From the NCBI GenBank assembly GCA_907163375.1, contig CAJQUW010015339.1, positions 62,001 through 126,000 of the forward strand: a stretch of DNA of 64,000 nt, in the 5' to 3' direction. Each line of letters starts with the position of its first letter. Position 1 is the first letter of the stretch. The notes under the pieces are model-generated. The model was not told the origin of the DNA. It made no database searches and was given only the letters and a program-made list of their open reading frames with translations. Positions 22,487 through 34,495 of this stretch are shown here, piece by piece. Origin of the DNA: Prostheceraeus crozeri. Lineage: Eukaryota; Platyhelminthes; Polycladida; Euryleptidae. Both the position numbers and the translations under genes were made by a program.

Positions 22487-24313
22487 ATGTCGTCGCATTC
22501 AGAGGACAGTGATGTTGAAACTATTCCAACTCCAGCTAAAGTTACCAAATACACGCAGAAGACAAAGGCAAAAGTGCGTCAGTACGATGTGTCATACTTG
22601 AAGTACGGTTTTATAGCTTCTCCGATTAATCCAACTCGTCCTTTTTGTTTGATCTGCGAGTCTACGTTTTCCAATGAAGCAATGAAGCCTAGTAGAATGA
22701 AAGACCACCTTCATAGAAAGCATCAAAATAAGCTTAATGTTGACTTCAAAAGAATGCGTGATCAACAAATGAAGCAGACCACTATCCGTGGTATGTTCGC
22801 GAAAACTGATCATCAGTTGGAGAAAGGAATTCTAGCGTCATACAATATATCGTTAATGATAGCCCGAACCGGTACGGCCCACACGATTGCCGAAACTCTT
22901 GTTTTACCTGCCGTGAAAGAAATCATCGAAACTGTCATGGGACAAAGTTCAACATCGGTTCTCAAAGCTGTGCCACTAAGCAATAATACTGTTCAACGAC
23001 GAATCGACGAGATGGGCAGAGACGTCGAAGATCAGCTGTTACACGTCCTTCGAAATACTGAACACTCTTTACAAATCGATGAGTCAACTTTGCGAGACAA
23101 TGAAGTACTGCTACTTGGATATGTGCGTTTCATTCATGAGAAAGAAGCTCGAGAAGAAATGATTTTTTCTTTATCATTGCCATCTGATACACGTTCGTCG
23201 ACTATCTTCCACGCTGTTCAGAAATACTATCTTGATCATGAAATTCCGATGAGCAACGTTATTCAATGTGCAACCGACGGAGCTGCAGCGATGACTGGCA
23301 AATACCACGGTTTCATAGCACTGATGAAGCGTGAGGTCCCCGAATTGATCGGAATACACTGTGTGATTCATCGGCAACATTTAGCAGCGAAGAATCTTAG
23401 CCCCGAACTGCATGATGTCATGAATACCGTTTTAAAATGCGTCAACAAGATAAAGGCTCGTTCTCTCAATGACAGACTATTCCGCTTGTTGTGCGAAGAG
23501 AACGATGAAGAGTTTCAGAGACTTCTACTCCATACGGACATTCGCTGGCTCTCGAAGGGGACTTGCTTGTCGAGATTTTATTCCCTCTTTGATACGGTCG
23601 TGCAGTTTTTGATTAACATCGATTCGGCGCTAGCAGAATCGTTAAAGTTAATGCGAAGCGACATTGCTTACCTTTCCGATATATTTTCAATCCTAAACGA
23701 TGTTAACAAGCGAAATGATAAAGGTGAAATGATAACTCTTGTGAAATGTAAGAATGTCATCATGTCCTTCATTTCAAAGTTACCAGTCTACAAACATAAT
23801 ATCGGTCATGGACATTTCCTGCAGTTCCCAAATCTTAACTCAAATGATACCACTGAGGACGATCGCCACAAATACTGCATTCATCTCGAAAGATTGCAGA
23901 ATGATATGAGGATGCGATTCAAGGATCTGATGAACCTCAATGTCCCCGATTGGGCTATAAGGCCATTTAACGTTGATGCCGTGAACGTTCCGATTAACCT
24001 TCAAGAAGAGTTCATTGATCTTCAAAATGACGAGGTGGCGAAGTCAGCTTTTCAAGGTGATCGATATGATGTGATGTGGATAAGTGTATCGGACAAATAT
24101 CCTTTATTATGGAAGGAAGTGAAACTACTGATTCTATCCTTTCCAACCTCGTATTTAGTTGAGAAGGGGTTTTCGGCGGTCACAAATCTATTGACGAAAA
24201 AAAGAAATCGTCTTTCAATAGTCGAGCGGGGAGATTTACGTCTTTATCTGACTAAATTCACACCTGACAACAGCAAGCTCGCCAAAAATCACCAATATCA
24301 ACCATCTCATTAA
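22487..24313 (+). CDS. hAT transposase, ZBED5/SCAND3-like, uninterrupted
   Basis: A 608-codon frame from ATG 22487 (MSSHSEDSDVE). The frame is open upstream into the inner hAT end, but family proteins start near this Met. A Lys-rich stretch leads to 'YDVSYLKYGF' and a BED-like finger, 'CLICESTFSNEAMKPSRMKDHL' in two parts: C-x2-C, then H-x4/5-H around residues 50–75. Catalytic Asp 1 lies in 'LQIDESTL', Asp 2 in 'CATDGAAAMTG', and the Glu in 'YLVEKGFSAV', followed by 'KKRNRL'. 'GIHCVIHRQHLAAK' is also diagnostic. Length and residues agree with complete members of this family. It would cut and paste DNA in the nucleus. The nested insertion lies just upstream and may have cut off its promoter. 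Confidence 0.9.
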   Translation: MSSHSEDSDVETIPTPAKVTKYTQKTKAKVRQYDVSYLKYGFIASPINPTRPFCLICESTFSNEAMKPSRMKDHLHRKHQNKLNVDFKRMRDQQMKQTTIRGMFAKTDHQLEKGILASYNISLMIARTGTAHTIAETLVLPAVKEIIETVMGQSSTSVLKAVPLSNNTVQRRIDEMGRDVEDQLLHVLRNTEHSLQIDESTLRDNEVLLLGYVRFIHEKEAREEMIFSLSLPSDTRSSTIFHAVQKYYLDHEIPMSNVIQCATDGAAAMTGKYHGFIALMKREVPELIGIHCVIHRQHLAAKNLSPELHDVMNTVLKCVNKIKARSLNDRLFRLLCEENDEEFQRLLLHTDIRWLSKGTCLSRFYSLFDTVVQFLINIDSALAESLKLMRSDIAYLSDIFSILNDVNKRNDKGEMITLVKCKNVIMSFISKLPVYKHNIGHGHFLQFPNLNSNDTTEDDRHKYCIHLERLQNDMRMRFKDLMNLNVPDWAIRPFNVDAVNVPINLQEEFIDLQNDEVAKSAFQGDRYDVMWISVSDKYPLLWKEVKLLILSFPTSYLVEKGFSAVTNLLTKKRNRLSIVERGDLRLYLTKFTPDNSKLAKNHQYQPSH

Positions 24314-24555
24314 GTGAAGGTAACTAACTGTGACTCACTAATAAGAATTTTATGCGAATATATACACACATTGTTTGATATGAGCAATTAATCACTCGTT
24401 TATGATACTCACGTGATCTGTTAATGTGTTGAAGTAAAAATTGAACCACATGTGCATGCGTTTTCTTTTTTCAGAGTAAGGGGCGAAAGTAGAAAAATAA
24501 GTCTCCTGGGGGGGGGGCGACTAGCCAGAAAAGGTTGGGAAACACTGGCTTAGCA

Positions 24556-24794
24556 GACATGAAAGCTCGATCCAGAGTTCGTTGCTTCACTTTCTTCCTC
24601 TGTGACGGTTGATCAGCCATGTCTTCATCAGCTTTGCGTTTCTGGGGCACAAGCTCACGATGAATGTTCTTCAAATGTCTTAGCAAACCGCTAGTCGATG
24701 ATCCTTTGCAGCCGATAGAGGCTTTGCAAATATTGCAGATGGCCTTCAAGCCAGTATCGTCTTTCGTAAAATAGTTCCAGGCGGGTGAATCCAT
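24556..24794 (-). pseudogene. Outer hAT transposase, BED zinc-finger fragment
   Basis: Starting at ATG 24794, the minus strand encodes 'WNYFTKDD', C-x2-C ('AICNIC') and 'TSGLLRHLKNIH' – a complete BED-type zinc finger – then a Lys/Arg-rich nuclear-signal-like stretch and 'RTLDRAFMSA'. At that point the middle hAT element interrupts the gene, and the continuation is found at about 15740–15827. Confidence 0.8.
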
Positions 24795-25339
24795 GGCTTA
24801 GACGTTGCACTGCACTGAACTCTCAACTCGAAGGAGTAGTCTATAAACTACGGGCATTCTTCTTGAGCGCTAACACCAAAATCAATTTTCATCTCCATGG
24901 AGATGGGAAAAGGAAGGAAACGGTGACAGTCATCTGGCTTCTCGCACCAATCGTGACCTTGCGCAAGCCTTGCGGTAGCAGTCACACACACAGAATCATA
25001 GCACAGAAGTGGCACAGAATCATGCACAGAATACTGTAGTCACACCCAAGACGTCACACACGATCACTCAGTTCTAACATCATGCTATCATACAATTCTT
25101 ACTCAGCAACAGTTCAACACATGAGTCATTCTGCCGAATGACGCGACGAAATATGACCTCAGACAAAGACTGCTATTATATTTAGACGTCAGATGAGACG
25201 ACAAATGTATTATGCATAATCAGAATAGCTAGCTTTTGTGCTATGTACTACGTAGCTTACGGTGCTACTTACTAGCCTTTTACGACTCTATACAGACTAT
25301 GTAGCCAATCATTAACTAAAATATGATAAACGAGGATTC

Positions 25340-26351
25340 CAGAGATGTAACCGGTCGCCGGTAGACCGGCGCAGGTCGCCGGTGCGGTCTGAAAAATCAG
25401 ACCGGCCAATGCCGGCAGAGACGGTCACATCGGCATAATTTCATCCGGTATGATGTGAGGAAGTGTCCTTCATGTTGAATACATCATGTCAATCAGTAAA
25501 TTGTTAATTTTAGCAGCCGTTTTCAAGGCACATTTACATACGGTATGCGCTCTCCTCTAGGCGTGAAAACTTCTGTGCAGGCAATTCTGATATCTATCCG
25601 GTACGCACTTTCCCATTCGATGCTTGATGACTTGATCACGTGCTTTCACCAGCAAGGCGCGCGATCTTCTCAGGTAACAGTGGCTGTTTCTCGGTGCTAG
25701 GAAGGCTACCGGCAAGGTCAACGACAAACGCTAAAACAATAGACAGCCTGTGATTGGCGATCTTGAAATTTTTGTCCTACTCCTTATGAACTGATTTTCA
25801 TTTAGTCACTTATGCTGCCATGCTGTGCTCGCCGACTGTGTTGCCTTCGCATTTGTCGAAACTGCTGCATAAACCTAGCTCTAGACAAAATCAAATTAAG
25901 TGTTCCTAGCCTAGGCTAGGAATTGTAACATTCTAACATGTAGCTAGAGCCTGCTAAGCATATAACATCAGGTCTAGCCTACTATAGAGGACCTATCTGG
26001 TAGAAGATGGGCCAATATATAAAGGCCTAAATATAGTGCATCGCAGGCCTGTACATTATATTAATGCCTACCTACAGCTCTACATCAATCTTATGCTTAG
26101 TCTACTCTATGAACCGATAGCCTAGTAGGCTCGCACATCAGGTTTCGGCCTACAGCCTCCATAACTGACCTCACGATGGGCCTATTTGCTTGTAATCTTA
26201 TGCGGTATCAAGTTATAGGCAACAATGTTTAACTCTATATATTCATCGAAAGATCCGGTCGCCGGTCCAATGCCGGTCGTCGGTCCACTGCCGGACGCCG
26301 GTATACCGGTGCTGGTCCGTTCTGGGATATTCCGGACCGGTTACATCTGTG
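25340..26351. mobile_element. hAT MITE with CCGG-rich ends, 1.0 kb
   Basis: Termini CAGAGATGTAACCGG (25340) and inverted CACAGATGTAACCGG (to 26351) match closely. Both lead into dense CCGGTCGCCGG-like arrays. The flanking octamers GAGGATTC (25332–25339) and GCAGATTC (26352–26359) match at six of eight positions, which fits an aged hAT duplication. There is no transposase. The element lies within the outer hAT. Confidence 0.75.
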
Positions 26352-26490
26352 GCAGATTCGCACAACTACTATGTAAGTTAATAACTTCTTTTTCAAGAAA
26401 ATTGAATCCCGGGATTTCCCGTCTCTGTTTCCCGGGATTCGGGACAAGAAAAATACGTCGGGATCCCGGGAAATCGGGATCCAAACACTA

Positions 26491-28627
26491 GGTTTGCAAA
26501 GACACGTATGCAATACAACTCATGGCACATGATGATACATAAGCCGCTGTAAATTTTTTGAAGAGGACATGCAATCAACTTCAAATGTGTGACGAAAGCT
26601 CTTGAGGATATAAGGGATGCTTCATATCGATAAACTACAGAACAAATCTTCAGGGAAAAAGTGAATAAGATAACTAAAATTGCTTCCGGTCAATAAAGAT
26701 GACATCCGCTGATTTCTTATTTTTTCATCAAACTAACTGTCTGAAGTATCCTGATATTCTGAAGTATCAGTTATGAAACCTTTTGTCATGCTTTCTTTTT
26801 ACGTTAAGTAGTCCTAAAACTAAAGTTTCCTTAAAGTCTTTCTCCAGCGCTTAACAGTCTACAATAAATGAGCTTACTTGGAAATCTGTTTGCGTATGAT
26901 TAAAAGTCATGTTTGGAGCATCTGCATCAGGTGAGACCTACAAGTATCAATTTCAATTTATGCCAATTCTGTGTGTTGAAACTCGTACTTCACTTCAGAA
27001 ATTTCGACTGCGAGATGGTGACAGTCATGGCAAAGAATTCTGAGAATGCTACATGAGAGCCTACCTTTTAAGAGCTGGCCCACCTGTGAGAAAATATAGA
27101 CCTACTCCACCGTAGTTATACACAAGCACAAGTATTGAACATTTTACATCCGTTATTTGCACCGTTGAACATATGCGCGAAGGGGAACATGCTTTTAGGC
27201 CTTCTTGCAGAATCCGTACCTATTGCAGCTGCGTGCAGGGGAGGCGAGGTATTCAAAAAAGTGGATTTTTGCGTACACACTGTATGGATGGCCCGTAATG
27301 TGATGATGTGACTAATAACATAACCTGATTTACTCGAACCATGATGGTCTGTGAATATGTACAGTACGTCTATCCGCTTGCATGTCGTGTAGTGTAAAAT
27401 AACATAGGTTGGTTTAACTCGTTCACTGCGTTTGAGGGGATAGCTCGTCAATGTGAAATCCTTGCCACGCTCGCCAAGCAATAATTGAAAAGCTATGTCA
27501 TGTGCGCTATGATATGGATATGTATCTGCATCACATCATTCAGTGTGCGGCGATTTCCATTCTTATCTTTCTACTCTGTGCGGCTATATTGTTACTTCAT
27601 CTGCAATTAAATGCATCGTAATTCATAGCCATAATAATTGACGATTGCGAGTCAGTATGCATGCAATATTCATTTTTGACGTATACGAATGATGCCCAAT
27701 AATAATGTAGAAACAATATATATAACCATTTCATTCCCCGATTCGGAAAGTGAGTCTAACACAAGATGCAGAACAGAATCAATTGGTCACAATCAGATGC
27801 GACAACGTGCAACTCTACTCACTCGTTAATAAAATTTAATAGGTGACCAGTCCGTCTTTTAAAAGTGAAGCAATCATTCGACGAGCATTCTTTTCACTCA
27901 AAAGTATTTAGAAGTCACGGATTCAACCCAACCGCTTCAAAGAAATTAATGTCTTTTCGTGTCATTCAGGAATTAAAATGCACACATGTAGCAGTAGAAC
28001 TGGTCACAGTCGATGGGAAATAGGAGTTGCAAATTCTTATTTATGTCACAATCATTTCACTTTCACAGCTTTCAAAATCGTCCGCGTTACAGCTGATATA
28101 ATGAATGTCGCCCACGTATTTTTACCGCTCGTGGGCATATTTTCACAAGATTAGATAAGTGAATGTTCAAAATTCTATTCAAAATTTGAAGATCAATCAT
28201 AATTGGCATTGAGATTTGAATTCAATTTGAAATTGGATGACAATGAAATTCGGCGATGAAGTGCCGTCAAAGCGCACAGAGTGATTCATGTGATGATGCA
28301 CTTGTATGTCCGTTATCGCACAGAATTGTTCAAATATCTATGACGATAATGCATCGCATCAGCACACTGCAATGATATCTGAAGTTGACGAGCTATGCCC
28401 ACAATCGCACTCAAAATCGCAATTCAAATTTGCAATAGCGAAGTGAACGAGTTTACTGTACGCACGTACGTGTACATACGCAGTCCAAGCATTAACGACT
28501 TTCAAAAACCGTGTATATGATCCTCTAATGATGATGGTCGAACGATGATGCCATCCGAGTATGAAATATATCTTCTGGTGTAGGAGCATACAAACATAAT
28601 CCAGTTAGGGTATTGGAATGAAACATT
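26491..28627. other. Non-coding stretch, nothing recognised
   Basis: Several frames of 60–120 codons occur but none shows domain motifs, codon regularity or promoter context. No repeat boundary is clear. Confidence 0.4.
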
Positions 28628-29070
28628 AGCTTATGGCGTTAGAGACATGGACGCTGACCCGAAAGATGACAGACAAACTAAGAATAACTCAGAGAGCAAT
28701 GTTAAACATTACAAGAAGAGATTGATGGAAAAGTACAACCATAAGAAACACCACCAAGGTAGACGACATAATTCGCAATATCAAGATCAGGAAATGGAGA
28801 TGGGCAGGACATACTGCCAGAGGAAGCGACAACCGGTGGACCAAAAGGACTACGGATTGGACCCCACGAAACGGAAGGCGATCCAGGGGAAGACCAGCGG
28901 ACACGTGGGAGACGGACCTGCGATCTTACTGTTCAAAGTGGAGAAGAGAAGCCCAGAACACACGCAAGTGGATATAGCATGCTGAGGCCTTCGCCCTGTA
29001 GTGGGCTGATTGCGGGCTATCCTGAATCCTGAAACTGGCTTATGAAAATCACGTGGCCCATCTATTGACA
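28628..29070 (+). mobile_element. LINE 3' end, 5'-truncated (RTE/Jockey type)
   Basis: In one frame the plus strand reads 'YGVETWTLTRKMTDKLRI', then 'RKWRWAGHTARGSDNRW' and 'RSRGRPADTWETDL', the signature tail that follows reverse transcriptase in many APE-type non-LTR elements. A stop codon and small frame changes show it is dead. Only about 0.4 kb remains, as is usual for 5'-truncated insertions. Confidence 0.8.
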
Positions 29071-30432
29071 TTAAAATCTATAGTGTAACTGATATCTGAA
29101 TACGTTTATATGTGAACTACTATCAAACGAACTTTCAAACAATTCACCAACTTGCGTCTATCAAGCAAATCAGCCCCTTTATTAAAGGTCACAGTCGGAG
29201 TGGGCTGACTAAATCAGAGGTTGCGGTGTTTTCCACAGACGAGTGCACTGTCAGGGCGTCAAAACAATATCCGCTTTCGAATGGCATGCTATTGAGGCCT
29301 AGGACAGGATATCAGTCGTAATTAAGTCTCATCTAAATGCACATTGAACAACATTGACGTCCTGTCATTGCAGAGATTGCCTGGATGAGTGATGGCGAAC
29401 TAAACAATCGCCTCATCAATGCTTCATTGAGGTCATTATGTAGCTAATAAATATGTCAGTATTAGTTGCACCTTTATAATTTCTTTGCAAACTTCTGGTG
29501 ACATGGTCAATATGTCAATATACTATTAAATTAGACTATTTGCACCGCGATGATTGCTCTCTCTCTCTCCCTCTCCCTCTCCCTGACAATTTAAATCCTA
29601 ATAAAATACAGTGATAATAATACATTAATGCAATCCTAAATAATACAGTTGCGACTATTTATGCCTTATCATAACTTCTTAATATTCTATTCTAAAGCAA
29701 CCAATCTTAAATTTTCAAGCTCAAGCGCATCTACGGGAAACAACTGAATCCCAAGTATTTCATATGCTCGTGTCAGGTTGGCAAAAACGGGAGACGACTG
29801 CTGTCATCAAGAATATCGATCCATTCCATCGAAAAGTCGTGCGAGTGATCAAAACGACATAAGCTGAGCAATTCATAGCAAAAATAACGATTTATTGTTA
29901 ACTGGATGTCATCAGAATAGGGATGAAGTACGTATAAGTAAAATCCAAATTTCAAGCAGATGATGATGCTCGTTGAATCGCCGATACGGTGCAGAATATA
30001 TCAGGGTACAAATCACATGGCCTACCCCTTCTCCTACCAAAGATCACTGTATCTCATATCCCAAAGCACATTAAACCCGACAACCTAGTCGATGAAATTT
30101 GTTTGTCAAATCGATGATTCAGCGATATTCAGAATGAATCGACGAAGGAAATACTTAGTTAATAAGAATACTTGTGCCTGATTTTCATTGCATACACACT
30201 ATGAACCTAGCCCAGAAATGTCTCTATGTCTATTATGGTTGTTGAAAAAGATCAAGGGAATCGAAATTAAGAAACATAAGTGTGGTTGATACTTTGAATT
30301 CCTAGCACAAATTGTAGCATTTCGCAGTAACTTAATTCTTAATAATAGATTCTTTATTTATGAAGATCTTTATGACTTGTTAATAACTTCTGCCGTGTTC
30401 TGAATTATAATGCTGCATCCCCAAAGCATTTG
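29071..30432. other. Non-coding, with a CT microsatellite
   Basis: A (CTCTCC)n-like tract lies at about 29557–29585. No gene is supported in the rest. Confidence 0.4.
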
Positions 30433-30820
30433 CTAGAAGAGCATCACATGAAATAATAGGGTAGCAATAATTTTTATGACTAAATATAGTAAGTGTCTTA
30501 TAGCTTCAATTTTAATGGAGATGGTCAATTTACTCAATACACTCTTAGTGTCCTTATTGATAATACTCCGCCTATGTTCTTGATACCTAATTTTGAAATG
30601 TCTTGAAGTTTTACCTATGTAACTAGCATTACAAATCCGACATTTAAATTCATAGACAACATTGTAACTATTACAATTTATTTTTTCAGGCAAGCGATCA
30701 CAAAGGTCGCAGTTGTCATGTTTTTTATTTCTGTGTTCATTGCGACTATTTAGACAGCGGGATAATGTAGGACGGGTAGTATTAACAAGACGTCACATTC
30801 TGATTTTACTGGCACTGAGG

Positions 30821-30843
30821 CTGTGACAGAGTCACGAAACGTC
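30821..30843 (+). ncRNA. Hammerhead-like core, Penelope type
   Basis: The sequence CTGTGACAGAGTCACGAAAC then GTC resembles the hammerhead pattern of a CUGANGA-like box, a short stem and CGAAAC–GUC that Penelope-like elements carry in their terminal repeats. The first box is imperfect, so activity is doubtful. Confidence 0.35.
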
Positions 30844-31302
30844 TGCCTTTGTAAATAGTTTTACCTTCAACTTTTGATTAAAATTACAAGTGGATAAAAA
30901 CAGTGGGAGAGACTTTTCACTACAAAGCTACTATAACATGACGAACATTGAGACTATATTTGCGAATCAGAGAATTAATTTTCCTGTTTAAGGTATCGTT
31001 AACGAAAGGCATAGATAAATTAATATTTTTATTTGCATTGGAATGACGCTTCCTATTCTTCGATTTCCGTTTGAAATCTTTTTCTTCGAAATCGTTTTTC
31101 TTAAGTTTTTGTTTAGCGTTATGAATTCCTTTAGTTTATCTGCTATCGTACTGCATCCTTTACAACGTTCCATGTCTTTTACGATTCTACGCTAAACAGA
31201 GCTTGCTGGCTTGTAGGAGAACACAGGTCGCGCCATATAGATTTCTATTCAACTTTTACATTTATATGTCCTAGTAGCATGTCACATGCGCCTGTTTTAT
31301 AC

Positions 31303-31333
31303 TCTGTGAAGAAGGGTCTGTACCCGAAGCGTC
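31303..31333 (+). ncRNA. Second hammerhead-like core, Penelope type
   Basis: CTGTGAAGAAGGGTCTGTAC then CCGAAGCGTC has a clear GGGT…ACCC stem between a CUGANGA-like box and a GAA box. The family consensus has GAAAC; here it is GAAGC. It is probably decayed. Confidence 0.4.
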
Positions 31334-32366
31334 GAGTAAAAGCTCGTTTTTTCTCTTTAATTAACTACCGGATCTGCAGAAATTCAAGGGAATGCGTTTC
31401 TCGATTACGGGTGCAGCCTATAAAGAAGGACTGCAAGTAAAACTCAGCTGTTAAGATTCAAATGTGAGTGAGAAAAAATTAAAGATGACATCTTGTGAAA
31501 TGCAATGAAATTTAGATCATCAACTATTGAAGAATTCAAACGGGCACCCATTAATCCGGAGAGAACTTTTGCGGGAAAGAGTTAAAGAAAATTCTCTTCG
31601 TGAATAGTTAAAAGCAAGGCGTAATGCCGGAGGATGTGGTGATTCGAAAGGGGAAATCGCCTCATTTCCCCGTCACCCAGCAAGACAAAATTTTCCCTAG
31701 ATGTTTTCCCTAGATAGATCTCATTTTTCTGTTCGATGAATTTGACCACCTTTTTGTTGTTTGTGGAAGTTAGGAAACCTGGTGTACTTTGTATTCCTTC
31801 CTTAAACATGGCTAAACACTTCAATAGACAATATTCTCATTAACTTGTCTGTTATTCTTGCTATCGGAGAGATCGCATGAAACGGAAAAGAAGTGGCACA
31901 GCGATCTATTTGCAGAAACATCTGTTGAGTATTGATTTAGCTCCTAAAAACGATTTTGAAACTGTTTGTTTGTGTATATATGTGCCGCCTCATTTGCCTA
32001 TAAGAATTCTTTGGGAACATATAAACTTTCATTCATCATAGACTCATTTATGGCAATTTTTATGGCACGGATTCTCGACATCTATGAGATGAAAACTTCC
32101 TGTGAGCTAATGAAATTTTGACGCTGACTTTCTAAGATAGTAATCAAAGATTGAAAAATATCAAAATGAGCTGGAATCCTGTTTACAAGTTGATTCAAAA
32201 TAATGCTAGTCAGCCAATCAATCTTTTGAGTGGGTTTGTTCGCATCATGTACGATAGTTTTCAAGGGAAAGAAGTTGCTTTCTTTTTCTTTATGATATTT
32301 TACTGAAACGTGAAATTTAGTCGGACTACTATCAGAATTTAAGAGTTCTATGGTCGATCTTTTCAT

Positions 32367-33884
32367 TTAGCTGATTATCTTGATAGCCTATTTTTCAATA
32401 GAGTAATTTTTTGATTTATTTCTTAATGTGTCTGTGGAATTGTCTTGCAACATCTTTTCAGTCCTTTCGATCGGCGTGCTTGTGTGCGTTATAACTATGT
32501 TCGATTGCTCTTATTAGACGAAAAAGTCGATCGATCGTTATGTTTTAAAAATTCGCTGGTGTATTCTATTGACATTTTCATAGCCTTGCCATCTTTGACA
32601 AGTTTTCGTTTTTTCCTCTAAAGCTTTTCTAGATTCTTTTTGAAAGAGTTAGATGTTATTTTCTAGGTCTTCATTTCATCATTTCAACTTGCAGCATTTT
32701 TTTCAAAAGGAATATTTAATACGGTATCTGGTTAGTATTACTCTTCTCAACATTGTGATGAAACCATCTCAATTCTTGAGGAGAAGAAACAATCGAGTTG
32801 CCCTCGACTGTTCATTAATATCTTGTGCATTCAAGACTTCGTCATCCCAATCAACGAGACTGAGACTCAAATAATGGCTTAGAACATTTGATGTACAAAA
32901 ATCAGAAAGTCTATGGTAGGCAACAGTTTTTTGATGAGTTTTGAACTTTTGAAGTGACAATAGGATGTGCTCTTGCAATAGCTAGCGTGATCTGCCGTAC
33001 CACATGGATCATCATACAAAACATTATTCAAAAAATACACAGTTGATTTGTCATTTGACACCAAAAAGCAATCCAGAATTTTTTCACCTATTATTGGAAA
33101 TTTGATAATGTCTGTTTAATAATATCTTTTGAAACATGCATCCCCTGCATTCGTTGGTTTACAGAAAACACATATTCGCAAACTACAACGTCTCGACAAC
33201 CGTGACAATATACAATATTTGTCATGGAAAGTGCAGAATGTAGAAGGAATGACGTTCAAATTCGTCGTGAACCAATCAGCAAGTCTTCTTTCATTCGAAT
33301 AGAAGAAAATAAAGGCAATGTCCTGAACAATCGCGTTTCTCCTCGAATTCGGGCACGCTATCATGTCTGTCTCGGTAGATCACTCAGATGTAAGAACATT
33401 TTGTCCCTTTTGTAGGTGGTGGAAGGTCTATGAATGAGTGAGCTTGAGAAGTGTATGAGAGTCGGTGATGAGAAACCTAAGAAGAGCTGGGGATTTAAGG
33501 TGGTTCCGAGCCACTTGGTGAGGAGGGATGATTGGAGGTCTTGTGAGAGGAAGTTGTTGAGTAATGCGATTCCAGAAGGGATCAAGATCAGAAGGATGGA
33601 GATGTTGCAAGGTGAGAGACATTGGAATGGTGTGGAATGGATGGTGGGAGGTGGGAAGCTAAGGTTTGCAGGGATAGGGCAATTTCTTGACAGGTTGTTC
33701 GATGAACAATGGAATTTGTAGTTCCCGTGTGCACCACAAAAATTTGGATTGCTGCTGTCATGGTCCTCAAAGAATCTTACTTGACAGACTGATATTTATT
33801 TCTTAGGTTTTCTTACAGTCAGGTTTGGCTGGTCAGGCTAATTAGGCTCTGGTCAACGGCGTCTGTAAGATAGCTCCGGGCAGG
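32367..33884. other. Unassigned, including a purine-rich block
   Basis: The plus strand at 33420–33720 is strikingly purine-rich (G/A) and holds a 95-codon frame (33434–33721) with no known motif. Upstream sequence may be more of the Penelope relic, but motifs are too weak to claim. Confidence 0.35.
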
Positions 33885-34440
33885 ACAGCAGACCTGATTT
33901 CTTTTGGCCTCTGAATGCAGACCCCCCTCCCCCAACGGCGACAGGCCGGCCGTCTCACATCAGTCGAATCAATATTATCATGGTTCAAATGTCTTCAACT
34001 GAAAATCGTAGTCATGCTAGAGTGTCCTTCGCAAACGTTTCAAAAAGAAGCGTTCAGGCAATGCCCGCCTGTTCGAAAAATATGCAAGGGTTCCCGACGG
34101 ACGGACGACGTTCAACGTACGTAAGCGAGTCCAACAGAAGACTATCCTAGTAGCAACGCTGAATATCGGCTCACTGACAGGCAGATCCTACGAACTCGCT
34201 GACTCCTTGAGAAATCGATGTATTGACATATGCGCCCTGCAAGAAACCCAATGGGGTGGATCTTAATCACGCCTGATTAGCAATGGTTACAAAGTTGTCT
34301 GCAACGACAGCTCAAAAACAAGAAACGGTGTTGGTGTTGTAGTTTCAGAGCGATTTCGCGATGCAGTTGCTGAAGTTCAACGGTTTGATTACCGCTTGAT
34401 GAAGATTGTAGTTTTTAGACAATAAAAACGTGCCCACTTC
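33885..34440 (+). mobile_element. RTE-type LINE, 5' part with endonuclease start
   Basis: From about 34140 the plus strand encodes 'LVATLNIGSLTGRSYELAD', then 'CALQETQWGG', 'NGVGVVVSERFRD' and 'RLMKIV'. These are the first motifs of the apurinic-type endonuclease domain of RTE elements (often annotated as craniofacial development protein 2-like). The QET glutamate is present. A stop codon lies within it and the element ends abruptly near 34440, next to a Penelope fragment. Confidence 0.8.
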
Positions 34441-34495
34441 ATCAAACATTGGCCATCAAAGGACCCAAACAGCTGTCTGCTCAGGAACTGAATGT

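Larger units (their letters stand above)
15828..24547. mobile_element. Middle hAT element (ZBED5/SCAND3-like), 8.7 kb with insertion
   Basis: Termini are CAGTGTTTCCCAAC at 15828 and its exact inverse ending at 24547, followed inward by G-rich and C-rich tracts. The flanking 8-bp target duplication GCTTAGCA is exact (15820–15827 and 24548–24555). The element carries an uninterrupted transposase (22487–24313). Another hAT element (16209–22436) sits in its 5' non-coding part. It inserted into the BED-transposase gene of the outer element. Confidence 0.93.
15229..26490. mobile_element. Outermost hAT element (11.3 kb including nested insertions)
   Basis: The left end TAGTGTTTGGAATTCCCGGG and right end …GATCCAAACACTA are inverse termini. 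Both are flanked by an exact 8-bp duplication, GGTTTGCA (15221–15228 and 26491–26498), which is diagnostic for hAT. Subterminal CCCGGGA repeats occur at both ends. Remnants of its own BED-finger transposase survive on the minus strand on both sides of the 15828–24547 insertion. After removing nested elements the host element is only about 1.5 kb, so it was probably already non-autonomous. Confidence 0.9.
30433..32366 (-). mobile_element. Penelope-like retroelement relic
   Basis: On the minus strand, a reverse-transcriptase-like piece (32082–32366; 'FHVSVKYHKEK', then 'NQLVNRIPAHFD', matching the Penelope 'KTHK…PxxxLPS' region) lies upstream of a GIY-YIG endonuclease piece (30433–30693; 'NVVYEFKCRICNASYIGKT' then 'YQEHRRSI'). 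Order and strand fit one decayed Penelope-like element. Several stops and gaps separate the pieces. Confidence 0.7.

Noticed and set aside
28647-28985. A 112-codon gene
   Set aside because: The neighbouring frame carries clear LINE tail motifs; this frame is its shadow.
33434-33721. A 95-codon gene in the purine-rich block
   Set aside because: Skewed composition alone keeps the frame open; no start context, domain or relative is recognisable.
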